A stretch of DNA of 64,000 bases from Firm-04 sp964392175 (GCA_964392175.1 CAYMOJ010000001.1:79394-143393), one strand, 5' to 3'; counted from the stretch's first letter, positions 25,228-34,583 are shown. Numbers and translations: made by a program. The notes: a model not told the origin generated them from the letters alone.

Positions 25228-26553
25228 TCACAAGGCAGCTTCTGTTACCCCTGATTCCGTTTCAGATTCCGTAATATCTGTTTCTTCCGGATCAGGTGCT
25301 TCCAGTCGCTGCACCAGCAACGGTGCAGTACGGTCGCGCACGCACTGGGCGGTAACGATTACCTTCGCCACATTTCCCGTAGAGGGCGCATCAAACATCG
25401 TCTGCATGAGGATTCCTTCGAGAATCGTACGCAAACCTCGTGCGCCGGTTTTCTGCTCAATGGCGCGTTTTGCAATCTCGGTCAGCGCGTCCGGCTCTAC
25501 CTCCAGCTCGATATCGTCATAATGAAACAGCTTCATATACTGCTTCAGCAAAGCATTTTTCGGTTCTGTCAAAATGCGCGTCAGCGATTCTTCGTCCATC
25601 TCATCAAGCGCGGTGATAATGGGCAATCTGCTCACCAACTCGGGCACCATGCCGAACTTGACCAGATCCTGCGGAATGGCTTTGCGGAAGATATTGGTAT
25701 ACTCTTCTGTTTTGGAAACGATCTGCGCACCGAATCCCAGTCCGGAGGACTGCGTACGATGAATGATATGGCGCTCCAGACCATCAAACGCGCCGCCGCA
25801 GATGAAGAGGATGTTTTTCGTATTGATTTGGATGAATTCCTGATTGGGGTGCTTTCTGCCACCCTGTGGAGGAACATTGGATACCGTACCTTCGATGATC
25901 TTCAGCAGCGACTGCTGCACACCTTCACCGCTGACATCGCGAGTCAGGGAAGTATTCTCGGATTTCCTTGCGATCTTATCGATTTCGTCAATGTAGATGA
26001 TCCCGCGCTCAGCTGCCTTGACATTAAAGTTTGCTGCCTGAATCAGGCGAAGCAGTACATTCTCGACGTCATCACCCACATAGCCTGCCTCGGTAACAGT
26101 CGTTGCATCGGCAATGGCAAAGGGCACATCCAGAATCTTCGCAAGGGTCTGCGCCAGATAGGTTTTCCCTACGCCCGTTGGCCCGATGAGCAACACATTG
26201 CTCTTTTGCAGTTCCACATCATCGCCATCATCGTGGCTTAGGATACGCTTATAGTGGTTATAAACCGAAACGGACAGTGCAATCTTTGCCGACTCCTGCC
26301 CGACAACATACTCATCCAACACCTTTTTGATCTCGGCTGGCTTGAGCAGTTTCATTTCGGATTCTTTTGGCTTCGTTCTGCGGTGGCTTTGCTTACGGGA
26401 CGCTTCAGTGCTGTTGCCATAGATCATCTCATAGCAATAACACACGCACTCATCGCAGATATTGGACTCTCCTGCGGAAAACAAGCTCATCACTTGATTT
26501 TCGCCCTTCCCGCAGAAGTTGCATTTACGGAATGTCTGGTTGGAATCGGGCAT
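25228..26553 (-). CDS. clpX: ATP-dependent Clp protease ATP-binding subunit ClpX
   Basis: A protein of 441 residues. Unfolds substrates and feeds them to ClpP. The N-terminal zinc-binding domain is complete (CNFCGK ... CDECVCYC). The AAA+ domain follows with Walker A GPTGVGKTYLAQ, Walker B IIYIDEIDKIA and the LIVIVAT-type pore region replaced by the family GTVSNVPPQGGRKHP segment. The ClpP-docking loop LGFGA is visible. Start ATG 26553 with AAAGGAAGACAATCA. The C-terminus carries a short acidic extension (PDPEETDITESETES). It lies 40 bp after clpP in the order tig-clpP-clpX. Confidence 0.96.
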   Translation of the reverse strand: MPDSNQTFRKCNFCGKGENQVMSLFSAGESNICDECVCYCYEMIYGNSTEASRKQSHRRTKPKESEMKLLKPAEIKKVLDEYVVGQESAKIALSVSVYNHYKRILSHDDGDDVELQKSNVLLIGPTGVGKTYLAQTLAKILDVPFAIADATTVTEAGYVGDDVENVLLRLIQAANFNVKAAERGIIYIDEIDKIARKSENTSLTRDVSGEGVQQSLLKIIEGTVSNVPPQGGRKHPNQEFIQINTKNILFICGGAFDGLERHIIHRTQSSGLGFGAQIVSKTEEYTNIFRKAIPQDLVKFGMVPELVSRLPIITALDEMDEESLTRILTEPKNALLKQYMKLFHYDDIELEVEPDALTEIAKRAIEQKTGARGLRTILEGILMQTMFDAPSTGNVAKVIVTAQCVRDRTAPLLVQRLEAPDPEETDITESETESGVTEAAL

Positions 26554-26593
26554 TGATTGTCTTCCTTTCGTGTTGAGGGGAGAAAAACGCTGC

Positions 26594-27184
26594 TTAGCGC
26601 TTGGTAACGACCTTATCGATCAGACCATAAGCCTGCGCCTCTGCGGCGGTCATAAAGTAGTCGCGCTCCACATCACGCTGAATCTCCTCAAGAGATTTGC
26701 CGGTATTCTCGGCCAGCATACAATTGAGTTTTTCCTTGGTACGCAACAGATTATCGGTTCGGATCTTGATATCGGTTGCCTGCCCGGAAAGTCCGCCACC
26801 CATAATCAGCGGCTGATGGATCATAATCTCGCTATTGGGCAGTGCCATACGCTTACCCTTTGCGCCCGCCGCCAACAAAAATGCGCCCATAGATGCCGCC
26901 AGACCGATGCAAATAGTAGAAACATCGCACTTGATATACTGCATGGTATCGTAGATCGCCATACCGGCGGTCACGGAACCACCAGGGCTGTTAATATACA
27001 AGGAGATGTCCTTTTCGGAATCCTGACTTTCCAAAAACAGCAGCTGCGCGACCACGAGGCTTGCGGTAGTATCATTGACATCTTCCGAAAGCATAATGAT
27101 ACGGTCGTTCAGCAGGCGTGAAAAAATATCATAGGCGCGCTCGCCACGGCCTGTTTGTTCGATGACGGTTGGGACAAGGCTCAT
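26594..27184 (-). CDS. clpP: ATP-dependent Clp protease proteolytic subunit ClpP
   Basis: A protein of 196 residues, standard length. Catalytic triad: Ser98 (GLAASMGA), His123 (MIHQPL), Asp171 (QRDVERDYF). N-terminus MSLVPTVIEQTGRGERAYDIFSRLL is canonical and fixes the start at 27184 (AAAGGAAGAACGAGA upstream); a start 18 bases earlier would include the ribosome site in the coding part. Forms the protease barrel with ClpX, encoded next. Confidence 0.97.
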   Translation of the reverse strand: MSLVPTVIEQTGRGERAYDIFSRLLNDRIIMLSEDVNDTTASLVVAQLLFLESQDSEKDISLYINSPGGSVTAGMAIYDTMQYIKCDVSTICIGLAASMGAFLLAAGAKGKRMALPNSEIMIHQPLIMGGGLSGQATDIKIRTDNLLRTKEKLNCMLAENTGKSLEEIQRDVERDYFMTAAEAQAYGLIDKVVTKR

Positions 27185-27209
27185 TCTCGTTCTTCCTTTC
27201 ATTCAAGAT

Positions 27210-27235
27210 GAGCGACACCGTAAACAGCGTCGCTC
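27210..27235 (-). repeat. Hairpin between tig and clpP
   Basis: GAGCGAC (27210-27216) and GTCGCTC (27229-27235) form a perfect 7-bp stem with a 12-nt loop. No T-tract follows on the minus strand, so it is more likely a processing or stability element than a terminator. It shares the 12-mer GTAAACAGCGTC with the long repeat at 21844. Confidence 0.55.
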
Positions 27236-27259
27236 AATGTGTAGTATATCGATTTCGGC

Positions 27260-28612
27260 TTACTGGGCATCCGTTTCCTCAGTGGCTTCCTCAGCGGATG
27301 CCTCCTCAGTAGCGGTTGCCATATCATTGTCAACAACAGCATTGGATTTCACCAATTCGACAGCCTTAGTCACACGCATATCCAGTTTGAAGTCTGCCAT
27401 TGAGATCCGTGCTTTCACAACTTCCACGGGAACGCCGACCTTTGCTGCGAAATCCTGCAATCCATCTTCCAGTTCCTCGTCGGAAACCTCGATGCCCTCC
27501 AAATCAGCGATCTTCTCAAGTGCCAAACGCAGCAGCACTTCCTTGCGCGCCTGATCCTCATAGGTATCTCTCATCTGCTGCTCGGTCATGCCGGTAAAGG
27601 AGAGGTAATCCGCGAGAGTCATATCATTATACTGTCTGCGCAGATTCTGCTCAAAGTCTTGCACCATCTGGCTGATACGACGCTCATACATCACAGCGGG
27701 CACAGCGGCATCGGTAGCGGCAATCAGGGTATCGAACACGGCGTTCTCAAACTGATTCTCCGCCTGTTTCTGTGCGTTCTCGGTCATCTTCTCACGGATA
27801 TCTGCACGGAGTGCATCCATGGTATCAAATTCGGAAACGTCCTTTGCCAGCTCATCATCTGCATCAGGAAGCTCCTGCATGGAAATTGCCAGCAGTTCAA
27901 TCTTGAACACTGCCTCTTTGCCTGCATAGCGCTCATCGCCGTAGCTTTCAGGGAAGGTCACGGTGATATCGAAGTGATCACCAATGCTGTGACCAACGAT
28001 CTGCTCCTCAAAACCGGGAATAAATTGCCCGCTGCCCAAGCGCAGGGGATACTCCTCGCCTTTCCCGCCTTCAAATGCAACGTCGTCAATAAAGCCCTCA
28101 AAGTTGATCTTCACCTCGTCACCATTCTCGGCAGCGCGATCATTGACCTCAACGATACGTGCCTGACGCTGACGGAAAATCTCAACCTGCTGATCGATAT
28201 CTGCATCGGTCACCTCATGCACGGTCATGGGTGCATGAATACCCTTATATGCGCTAACGGTAACCTCAGGCTTGGTGATGCAAGTTGCCTTGCAAACGGC
28301 GCCTTCATCCTTGGTACAGGAAACCAGCTCAATCGCAGGACGATCAACTACAGTCAGATCCAGCTCAGCCATCATCTGTTCCAGTTCAGCAGGCAGCAAC
28401 ATATTGACTGCATCCTCAAAGAACACTTCCTCACCGTAGAATTTCTCGACCATCTTACGGGGGGCCTTTCCTTTACGGAAGCCCTTGATCAAAATATCCT
28501 TTTTCTGGCGCTGATACACACGCTCACAAGCGTTCTCCAGAGCCTCAGCGGAAATTTCGAAAGTAACTTCTCTCATATTGATATCGGTTTTTACATCGGA
28601 AACGATACGCAT
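27260..28612 (-). CDS. tig: Trigger factor (ribosome-associated chaperone, peptidyl-prolyl isomerase)
   Basis: A protein of 450 residues. Binds near the ribosome exit tunnel and helps nascent chains fold. The N-terminal ribosome-binding domain contains GFRKGKAPRKMVEKFYG, the signature contact motif. A central FKBP-type domain follows (GDEVKINFEGFIDDVAFEGG to ~245), then the helical C-terminal domain, ending in an acidic Glu/Thr tail. The ATG at 28612 with GGAGGAATTGTC is preferred; the frame is open 40 codons upstream without a site. First gene of tig-clpP-clpX. Confidence 0.95.
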   Translation of the reverse strand: MRIVSDVKTDINMREVTFEISAEALENACERVYQRQKKDILIKGFRKGKAPRKMVEKFYGEEVFFEDAVNMLLPAELEQMMAELDLTVVDRPAIELVSCTKDEGAVCKATCITKPEVTVSAYKGIHAPMTVHEVTDADIDQQVEIFRQRQARIVEVNDRAAENGDEVKINFEGFIDDVAFEGGKGEEYPLRLGSGQFIPGFEEQIVGHSIGDHFDITVTFPESYGDERYAGKEAVFKIELLAISMQELPDADDELAKDVSEFDTMDALRADIREKMTENAQKQAENQFENAVFDTLIAATDAAVPAVMYERRISQMVQDFEQNLRRQYNDMTLADYLSFTGMTEQQMRDTYEDQARKEVLLRLALEKIADLEGIEVSDEELEDGLQDFAAKVGVPVEVVKARISMADFKLDMRVTKAVELVKSNAVVDNDMATATEEASAEEATEETDAQ

Positions 28613-28684
28613 GACAATTCCTCCAAAATGCTTTTTCAACGAATGTACAGGGCACGTAGCCTTTTTTTGCACAGATACCCTATT

Positions 28685-28713
28685 ATTATAGCACGATTTC
28701 CATGATTTTTCCA
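28685..28713 (-). promoter_or_regulatory. Promoter of tig-clpP-clpX
   Basis: On the minus strand, a clear TATAAT (28685-28690); the -35 TGGAAA (28708-28713) at 17 bp is weak. Confidence 0.5.
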
Positions 28714-28745
28714 GTATTTTTACACACTTCATGGATTCTCACAAA

Positions 28746-29435
28746 TCAAAGAACATTTTCCGGTGAAAACTGTAAAAAATCACCCGAAATTAAGTGATAT
28801 CGAACGTCCTCTCTCACGCCGTTAATTGCATGACGATGTCCGCTTCCATGCACATGACCGTAATAGCAGTCAGTGATATGGTGCTTCCACAGCACATCAA
28901 GGAGCTCATAATTACAGCTTGCCCCATATACCGGGGGATAATGCAAGAACACGATGGGCTTCAGCCCTGCTGCCTCGGCTGATGCCACAGAAACCTCCAG
29001 CCGCTGCGCCTCTCGCGCATTGACTTTTGCATTGGCAGGCTCATCATGATCCATATTCACCCAGCCCCTTGTACCGCAAATCCCATATGCCCCATAGGCA
29101 TAATGATTATTATGCAGAAGTTGCAGGCTGTCCAAACCATTTTCCGCAAAGAAGCAGTTCATCTTCGCCATGGTCGTCCACCAGTAATCATGGTTGCCTT
29201 TTAAGATAATTTTCCGTCCCGGTAAACTGTGAATCCACTGAAAATCAGGAAGGGCTTCTTCCATGGTCATGCCCCAAGAGATATCTCCCGCCAGCACAAC
29301 GGTATCCTCCGCACAGATTTTTTTCAGCCACGCCCTTTGCAGCAGTACGTGGTGATTTTCCCATCCACCGAAGATGTCCATAGGCTTATCGACACCGAAT
29401 GACAGATGCAGATCGCCGATGACAAACAGGCTCAC
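28746..29435 (-). CDS. Calcineurin-like metallophosphoesterase
   Basis: A protein of 229 residues. The dimetal phosphoesterase motifs are all present: GDLHLSF (Asp, His), LAGDISWGM (Asp), LKGNHDYWW (Asn, His), FLHYPPVYG (His) and YGHVHGSGH (His, His). Cytoplasmic, no signal. Substrate unknown; the family includes nucleotidases and general phosphodiesterases. The start is a GTG at 29435 overlapping the thrC stop (GTGA), so it is co-translated with thrC, though no functional link is obvious. Confidence 0.85.
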   Translation of the reverse strand: MSLFVIGDLHLSFGVDKPMDIFGGWENHHVLLQRAWLKKICAEDTVVLAGDISWGMTMEEALPDFQWIHSLPGRKIILKGNHDYWWTTMAKMNCFFAENGLDSLQLLHNNHYAYGAYGICGTRGWVNMDHDEPANAKVNAREAQRLEVSVASAEAAGLKPIVFLHYPPVYGASCNYELLDVLWKHHITDCYYGHVHGSGHRHAINGVREDVRYHLISGDFLQFSPENVL

Positions 29436-30928
29436 GCGATCCCCAGCTTTGTCTTCACATAATCTGCCATTGCGTCCTGCGCAACAGAATCCGTGAAGCG
29501 AACGGGCTTGGTTTTCAGCTCTGCAAGTGCCTTGGGAATCCCCATCCCGGATTTCGCCTGCAACAGATCCAGAACAGCATACTCGTCGACATCAGAAGGG
29601 ACAGTATCAATTGCCTCAAGCACGGCGTTGCCAAACTTATAGGGATTTGCGGTAGATGCTACCAGCATAGGCAGTTTCTCGGTGGCAGTTGCCTGATAAT
29701 CTCTTGCGGCACAGATGCCAACAGCCGTATGCGTATCGCTGAGATAACCATTTTCGCCAAAGACTTTGCCGATCATATCCTTTGTTTGGGCATCGTCCCA
29801 GTAGCTGCCGGAAAACTCCGCCTGAATACGATTGCGCAGTTCCGAAGAAATGGTATAGCTGCCCTCCGTCTTCAGTGCGCCAAACCATTCACGGATCTGG
29901 GCATCATTCTCGTGTGTCATATGATACAACAAACGCTCCAAATTACTGGAAATGAGGATATCCATAGAAGGAGAAACCGTTGCATGAAAGGCACGGTTGC
30001 GATTATAGACGCCGGTGCGGATAAAATCACTGAGTACGCAGTTGATATTGGATGCACAAATCAGATGCTGCATAGGCACACCCATTTGCTTCGCATACCA
30101 TGCAGCCAAAATGTTACCGAAGTTACCGGTAGGCACAGTCAACGAGAAACGCTCACCGGGCTGAAGAATGCCTTTTTCCAGCATAGTGACGTACGCAGAA
30201 ACATAGTACACGATCTGCGGTGCCAATCTGCCCCAATTGATGCTATTGGCACTGGAAAATTGCATCCCATTCGCAGCAAGGGCTGCCTGCATATCGGGGT
30301 CGGTAAAGATTGCTTTGACACCATTCTGGCAGTCGTCAAAATTGCCCTTCACCGCGCATACACCGACATTTTCACCCTCCTGCGTCTGCATCTGTCGCTT
30401 TTGCATGGAGCTGACACCATCTTCGGGATAAAACACCAGAATACGCGTACCCGGCACATCTTTGAAGCCTGCCAAAGCCGCCTTGCCTGTATCTCCGGAG
30501 GTTGCCGTCAGGATAACGATTTCGCGATCTACGCCGCTTTTTTTCGCGGAACGAGTGAGAAAATGCGGTAAGATCTGCAACGCCATATCTTTGAACGCAC
30601 AGGTAGGGCCGTGCCACAATTCCAACAACATTGTGCCATCAGCCAATGTAGTAATCTCCTGTACATTTTCAGTTTCAAAGTTGCCACTTGCATATGCAGC
30701 AGTGGTACACTCTCGCAACTCATCCAGCGTAAAATCCGTGAGATACAGATGGAAAACTCGTGCGGCGCGCTCTGCGTAAGAAAGGCCCTTAAGTGCCTCG
30801 AAATCTGCGGCAGAAAGCTCCGGAATCGACTCAGGGACAAACAATCCGCCATCGGCAGCAATGCCCTGTGCAATGGCTTCTGCGCTGGTCACGGAAAGCG
30901 CACGGTTTCTTGTGCTATGATACAACAT
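29432..30928 (-). CDS. thrC: Threonine synthase
   Basis: A protein of 498 residues, in the longer PLP-dependent class. Converts O-phosphohomoserine to threonine. N-terminus YHSTRNRALSVTSAEAIAQGIAADGGLFVPE is characteristic; PLP lysine in GPTCAFKDMALQ (K113); phosphate-binding TATSGDTGKAAL; C-terminal STANPYKFGNAV. AGGAGGAACATACC precedes the ATG. A short 6-bp hairpin sits three bases before that ribosome site (30945-30960). No thrB or hom gene is in the window. Confidence 0.95.
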   Translation of the reverse strand: MLYHSTRNRALSVTSAEAIAQGIAADGGLFVPESIPELSAADFEALKGLSYAERAARVFHLYLTDFTLDELRECTTAAYASGNFETENVQEITTLADGTMLLELWHGPTCAFKDMALQILPHFLTRSAKKSGVDREIVILTATSGDTGKAALAGFKDVPGTRILVFYPEDGVSSMQKRQMQTQEGENVGVCAVKGNFDDCQNGVKAIFTDPDMQAALAANGMQFSSANSINWGRLAPQIVYYVSAYVTMLEKGILQPGERFSLTVPTGNFGNILAAWYAKQMGVPMQHLICASNINCVLSDFIRTGVYNRNRAFHATVSPSMDILISSNLERLLYHMTHENDAQIREWFGALKTEGSYTISSELRNRIQAEFSGSYWDDAQTKDMIGKVFGENGYLSDTHTAVGICAARDYQATATEKLPMLVASTANPYKFGNAVLEAIDTVPSDVDEYAVLDLLQAKSGMGIPKALAELKTKPVRFTDSVAQDAMADYVKTKLGIA

Positions 30929-30944
30929 GGTATGTTCCTCCTAT

Positions 30945-30966
30945 CGAAGCGTTGGCTTCGTTTTTT
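30945..30966. repeat. Hairpin directly upstream of the thrC ribosome site; terminator-like on the plus strand
   Basis: CGAAGC/GCTTCG with a GTTG loop (30945-30960), then T6 on the plus strand (30961-30966). On the thrC mRNA it reads as A6, hairpin, three bases, GGAGG. It could block antisense transcription or stabilise the mRNA 5' end. The same layout occurs before xylA (49175-49197). Confidence 0.6.
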
Positions 30967-31007
30967 GCATAATATTATGATAGTCCATCACATTGCAGGG
31001 CACGCAG

Positions 31008-31373
31008 TTAATAAAACGCCCCCGGAATGTACCGTATCCGATGCACGATATGCCCTGTATACTCCACCTCTGCCACATCGAACCGTGTTTGTGCAGGGGG
31101 TTGCGCCAGCGTCAGCAAATATTGTTCTGCTGTGCGTATCATACATTGCTGTTTTCGGTAATCTACTGCTGCCGCACCCGATTGCAACGCATTGGGTTGG
31201 CGTGTCTTGACTTCTACAAACAGCAACATATCGCCATACCGCGCAATGATATCAATTTCTCCGCCACGAATCGTAAAATTTCGGCGAAGGATCTCTGCGC
31301 CTCTTTGCTCCAGAAATCGACTGACAGCGTCCTCGCCGATATCGCCAATGGCGCGCTTATTCTTCACTGCCAT
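31008..31373 (-). CDS. yraN: UPF0102 (YraN) family protein, endonuclease-like
   Basis: A protein of 121 residues. YraN proteins have a restriction-endonuclease-like fold; signature here: GEDAVSRFLEQRGAEILRRNF, then GGEIDIIARYGDMLLFVEVKTRQ, with the Glu-Ile-Asp and Glu-Val-Lys residues expected for metal binding. Its start overlaps the end of rnhB by 17 bases. The block rplS-lepB-rbgA-rnhB-yraN is a standard Firmicute arrangement. The cellular role is not established. Confidence 0.9.
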   Translation of the reverse strand: MAVKNKRAIGDIGEDAVSRFLEQRGAEILRRNFTIRGGEIDIIARYGDMLLFVEVKTRQPNALQSGAAAVDYRKQQCMIRTAEQYLLTLAQPPAQTRFDVAEVEYTGHIVHRIRYIPGAFY

Positions 31374-31989
31374 AGAACTTCTTCAAAAATGAGGGACGGT
31401 GCGCAGGGCACATCCCATACTGACGAATGGCATCGTAATGCGCCTTCGTGCCGTAGCCCTTATGCTTTGCAAATCCGTACATGGGATACAGCGTATCCAA
31501 TTCGCGCAAAGTAGCGTCTCTGGCGGTTTTCGCCAGTACAGATGCCGCCGCAACACTTGCGGACTTGGCATCGCCGCCAACGAAAGGCTGCACGGGGATC
31601 TGCAAATGCGGCACTTGATTGCCGTCAATTACAGCAAGCTGTGGTGTCACCGCAAGCCCTTCCACCGCACGACGCATGGCAAGCATGGTAGCCTGCAAAA
31701 TGTTCAATTGCTCGATCTCCTTCACCGTCGCAAAGGCGATCGACCATGCTACGGATTTTGCTTTGATTTCAGCAACCATATCCTCGCGGCGTGCTTCAGG
31801 AATTTTTTTGCTGTCATTCAGCCCCGCAATGCGTGCATCCGGCTGCAAGATGACGGCTGCCGCATACACATCCCCTGCCAAAGGGCCTCTGCCCGCTTCA
31901 TCCACACCGCAGAACACAGGCACATGAACGCGCACAGCGTCATCAAATTCAAACAGTGCTGTCTGCACCGTCAGAGGCTTTTTTCTCAT
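31357..31989 (-). CDS. rnhB: Ribonuclease HII
   Basis: A protein of 210 residues. Removes ribonucleotides from DNA and RNA primers. Conserved GVDEAGRGPLAGDVYAAAVIL supplies the Asp-Glu pair; NDSKKIPEARRE, AVIDGNQVP (Asp) and GGDAKSASVAAASVLAKTARD complete the family pattern. Start chosen at the ATG at 31989, with GGAG six bases upstream; an ATG four codons earlier has no site. The start lies inside the 3' end of rbgA (41-bp overlap), and the 3' end overlaps yraN. Confidence 0.93.
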   Translation of the reverse strand: MRKKPLTVQTALFEFDDAVRVHVPVFCGVDEAGRGPLAGDVYAAAVILQPDARIAGLNDSKKIPEARREDMVAEIKAKSVAWSIAFATVKEIEQLNILQATMLAMRRAVEGLAVTPQLAVIDGNQVPHLQIPVQPFVGGDAKSASVAAASVLAKTARDATLRELDTLYPMYGFAKHKGYGTKAHYDAIRQYGMCPAHRPSFLKKFYGSEE

Positions 31990-32899
31990 GCTCTGCTCCA
32001 TTCTGCTGCGATTTTGTCTGTGGCTTTTGCGGCTGATCTTCGGGGCACTCCAAAGTAATGCGCCCCAACTTTACCCCACGGAATTCATCGATCAACGCAA
32101 TGGCAGCGCGCTCGGTATTAGGCACACCACCTGAAAGTAGCATTCCTCGATTTTTCGCCATTTGCTCCAACAGGTCAAATCCTGTTTCATAGGTACAGTC
32201 GGGTGCGATGCGGTAACGCTCCTCCAATGCCTCAGGGTACTGCCGATGCAGAAACACCAACAAACGTGCTGCAAGTGCTTCCGTATCCAAAATTTCATCA
32301 CGGACAGCACCGGTAAAAGCCAGTCGACAGGCGATCTCCTGATCTTCCAGCTTCGGCCAAAGCACGCCGGGTGTATCTAACAGCTCCACGCCACCATCAA
32401 TCTTGATCCACTGCTGGACTCTTGTCACGCCGGCTCTGTCCTCTGCTTTCGCGCGCTTGCCACCTGCCAAGCGGTTGATCAACGACGATTTCCCCACATT
32501 GGGGATGCCCAAAATCATCACGCGGATCGGTCTACCCTTCATGCCCTTCGCCTCATACTTGGCAAGCTGAGGTGCCAATAAACGTCGCAACGCCGGCGCA
32601 AAGCTTTTCACACCCTTACCGGATTTGGAATCGGCAGTAATGACTGCTGCGCCACGTTTTTGATAGTATTCTACCCACTGCTGCGTCAGCACGGGGTCAG
32701 CCATATCGGCTTTATTCAGTATGACAAGCCTTGGTTTACGGCGTGTCAGACGGTCAAATTCGGGGTTTCGACTGCTTCGTGGCAGTCTGGCATCCAGCAA
32801 CTCGGCAACGGCATCCACCAGTGGCAGACTTTTTTGTATCATTCGCCGTGTTTTCGCCATATGTCCCGGAAACCACTGGATATCCTTCATATCCTCCAT
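31949..32899 (-). CDS. rbgA: Ribosome biogenesis GTPase RbgA (YlqF)
   Basis: A protein of 316 residues. Circularly permuted GTPase: G4 (NKADMAD) comes first, then G1 GIPNVGKSSLINRL and G3 DTPGVLWP. N-terminus QWFPGHMAKTRRMI is the canonical YlqF start and contains the catalytic His region. Needed for late 50S assembly. The ATG at 32899 has GGAG five bases upstream; the ATG three codons later is too close to its site. The C-terminus is extended by a Gln/Lys-rich tail that overlaps rnhB. Confidence 0.93.
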   Translation of the reverse strand: MEDMKDIQWFPGHMAKTRRMIQKSLPLVDAVAELLDARLPRSSRNPEFDRLTRRKPRLVILNKADMADPVLTQQWVEYYQKRGAAVITADSKSGKGVKSFAPALRRLLAPQLAKYEAKGMKGRPIRVMILGIPNVGKSSLINRLAGGKRAKAEDRAGVTRVQQWIKIDGGVELLDTPGVLWPKLEDQEIACRLAFTGAVRDEILDTEALAARLLVFLHRQYPEALEERYRIAPDCTYETGFDLLEQMAKNRGMLLSGGVPNTERAAIALIDEFRGVKLGRITLECPEDQPQKPQTKSQQNGAEHEKKASDGADSTV

Positions 32900-32937
32900 A
32901 TACGCTCCGTTTCTACGGTCAAGGGCAAGCAAGCCCA

Positions 32938-33861
32938 TCAGCTCAATACTGTGAAATCGTTTAGTGGATACACGCGCAGCCACACCTTGCCCAAAATGTC
33001 ATCCTCCGGAATCAATGCCACATCCGGGTGGCGGCTATCCTTGGAAATACTGCGATTATCACCCAGCACGAACACATAGCCCTCCGGCACGGTAATGGGA
33101 TAGGAAAATGCACCCTCATCCCGTGTGGTAAGTGTGCTGGTATACGGTTCCGAAAGCGGCTCCCCGTCCACATAAACGATCCCCGCAGCAAAATCAATAT
33201 CTACGGTCTGATTCTCGGTGGCGATCAGTCGCTTCACGATACGCTTGCCCAAACCTTCTCCTGATTGCAGCGTGCCATTTTCATCAAAGGTATAGGCGAC
33301 CCGACTGTTGAGCACCACAATATCGCCCGGCTCGGGATCTGTCAAATTCAGCAACAGCAAACGATCTTCATCGTGCAGAGTGGGCAGCATAGAATCCCCC
33401 TCCACCTCTGCCACGCTGAACAAATAGGTAAAAATCAGCAGCACGGTAAACATGGCGATCAGCACAGATTCGCAGGTATCCATTACATCATAAATGGCAT
33501 CCTTCGCCTTCGCAGAGAGCCACGCACCATTGAATCGCTTCAGGGGCGGTGCAACAGTATCAATCGATTGTTCTGTTTCTGCATTTTCGTTCCCCTGCAC
33601 GGTATCCGCATCATTTGCAGGGTCAAAATCCTCTGTATTTTCCGTATCATCCACGCTGTCAGTTTCGTCTGCGTGTTTCTCCTTTTGCTCCTGTTCAGGT
33701 GTTATAGTGGCAGCATCTGCCGTTACAGTTTCCTCTGCAAGCGCAGAAGTTGTCTCGGCAATTGCGGTATCTTCCACCGAAGCCGCAACCTCTGTTGCTG
33801 CACTCTCACCCGTCACGGAACGCTCAGGCGCAGCATCCTGCTCTATATTTTTTACTGCCAT
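32938..33861 (-). CDS. lepB: Signal peptidase I with a long acidic cytoplasmic extension
   Basis: A protein of 307 residues, about 100 longer than the usual Gram-positive enzyme. Residues 1-110 are Ala/Thr/Glu/Asp-rich and probably disordered in the cytoplasm. One membrane segment (~133-152) precedes the catalytic domain: Ser157 (EGDSMLPTL) and Lys210 (KRIVKRLIA), then GDNRSISKDSRHPDVALI. Cleaves signal peptides of exported proteins such as the wall-degrading enzymes here. Directly follows a second lepB (19-bp gap). Ribosome site AAGGAGAACGCCCC. Confidence 0.92.
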   Translation of the reverse strand: MAVKNIEQDAAPERSVTGESAATEVAASVEDTAIAETTSALAEETVTADAATITPEQEQKEKHADETDSVDDTENTEDFDPANDADTVQGNENAETEQSIDTVAPPLKRFNGAWLSAKAKDAIYDVMDTCESVLIAMFTVLLIFTYLFSVAEVEGDSMLPTLHDEDRLLLLNLTDPEPGDIVVLNSRVAYTFDENGTLQSGEGLGKRIVKRLIATENQTVDIDFAAGIVYVDGEPLSEPYTSTLTTRDEGAFSYPITVPEGYVFVLGDNRSISKDSRHPDVALIPEDDILGKVWLRVYPLNDFTVLS

Positions 33862-33879
33862 GGGGCGTTCTCCTTATAT

Positions 33880-34551
33880 TCAGTTGTAAATGGCAAAACG
33901 ATCCGTCCACTGCCGGCAGTGTTCATCCTCTCTGCCGTAGCGCAGCACAATATGCCCCAGCACCTGATCATTAGAAATCAGACCGACGGAAGGATTACGG
34001 CTATCCATACTGCCATTACGATTATCGCCCATAACAAAACAATAGCCTTCGGGCACGGTCATGGGGTATGTAAATGCGCCGTCATTGCGAATCGGCTTCA
34101 GCGTGATAAAGGACTGATCTAACAGCTCCCCGTCAATGGTGACATTGCCGGTCTCAAAGTCGATATCAATGGTTTGCCCTTCGGTAGCGATCACGCGCTT
34201 GATCAGGTTGATATCTGTGCCCTGCGACTCATAGGTCACGGTCTGTTTCGCATCGGAAAACAGCGTGGCATAATCACCATTGATGACAACGATATCGCCG
34301 TAAGTGGGCTGATAAAACAAGCTGACCATCAGCAGCTGATCCTCATTGTACAGCGTCGGTACCATCGAAGAACCATCCACCTTCACCGGGCGCAGCACAA
34401 AGCCGAACAACAGTATCACAACAAAGCCGGAAACCAGTACCGACTCCACAATATCCAAAGCATCCTTAAAAGCGGAAAGCAGTGTGCGCTTGGACTTTTC
34501 TTTTTTCTGCGGCTCCTGTGCCGATTCCATTGGCTCAGTATTCTCTGCCAT
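33880..34551 (-). CDS. lepB: Signal peptidase I (second copy)
   Basis: A protein of 223 residues of usual size. Short charged N-terminus, one membrane segment (~35-53), catalytic Ser62 (DGSSMVPTL) and Lys118 (LIKRVIATEG), then GDNRNGSMDSRNPSVGLI. It is about as similar to the following lepB as expected for an old tandem duplication: both retain all catalytic motifs but differ in the N-terminal region. ATG 34551 with AAGGATGTGA upstream; a TTG codon just before it is less likely. A terminator (34584-34609) stands between rplS and this gene. Confidence 0.92.
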   Translation of the reverse strand: MAENTEPMESAQEPQKKEKSKRTLLSAFKDALDIVESVLVSGFVVILLFGFVLRPVKVDGSSMVPTLYNEDQLLMVSLFYQPTYGDIVVINGDYATLFSDAKQTVTYESQGTDINLIKRVIATEGQTIDIDFETGNVTIDGELLDQSFITLKPIRNDGAFTYPMTVPEGYCFVMGDNRNGSMDSRNPSVGLISNDQVLGHIVLRYGREDEHCRQWTDRFAIYN

Positions 34552-34583
34552 CAAAAATCACATCCTTAACTATGCGAATAAAG

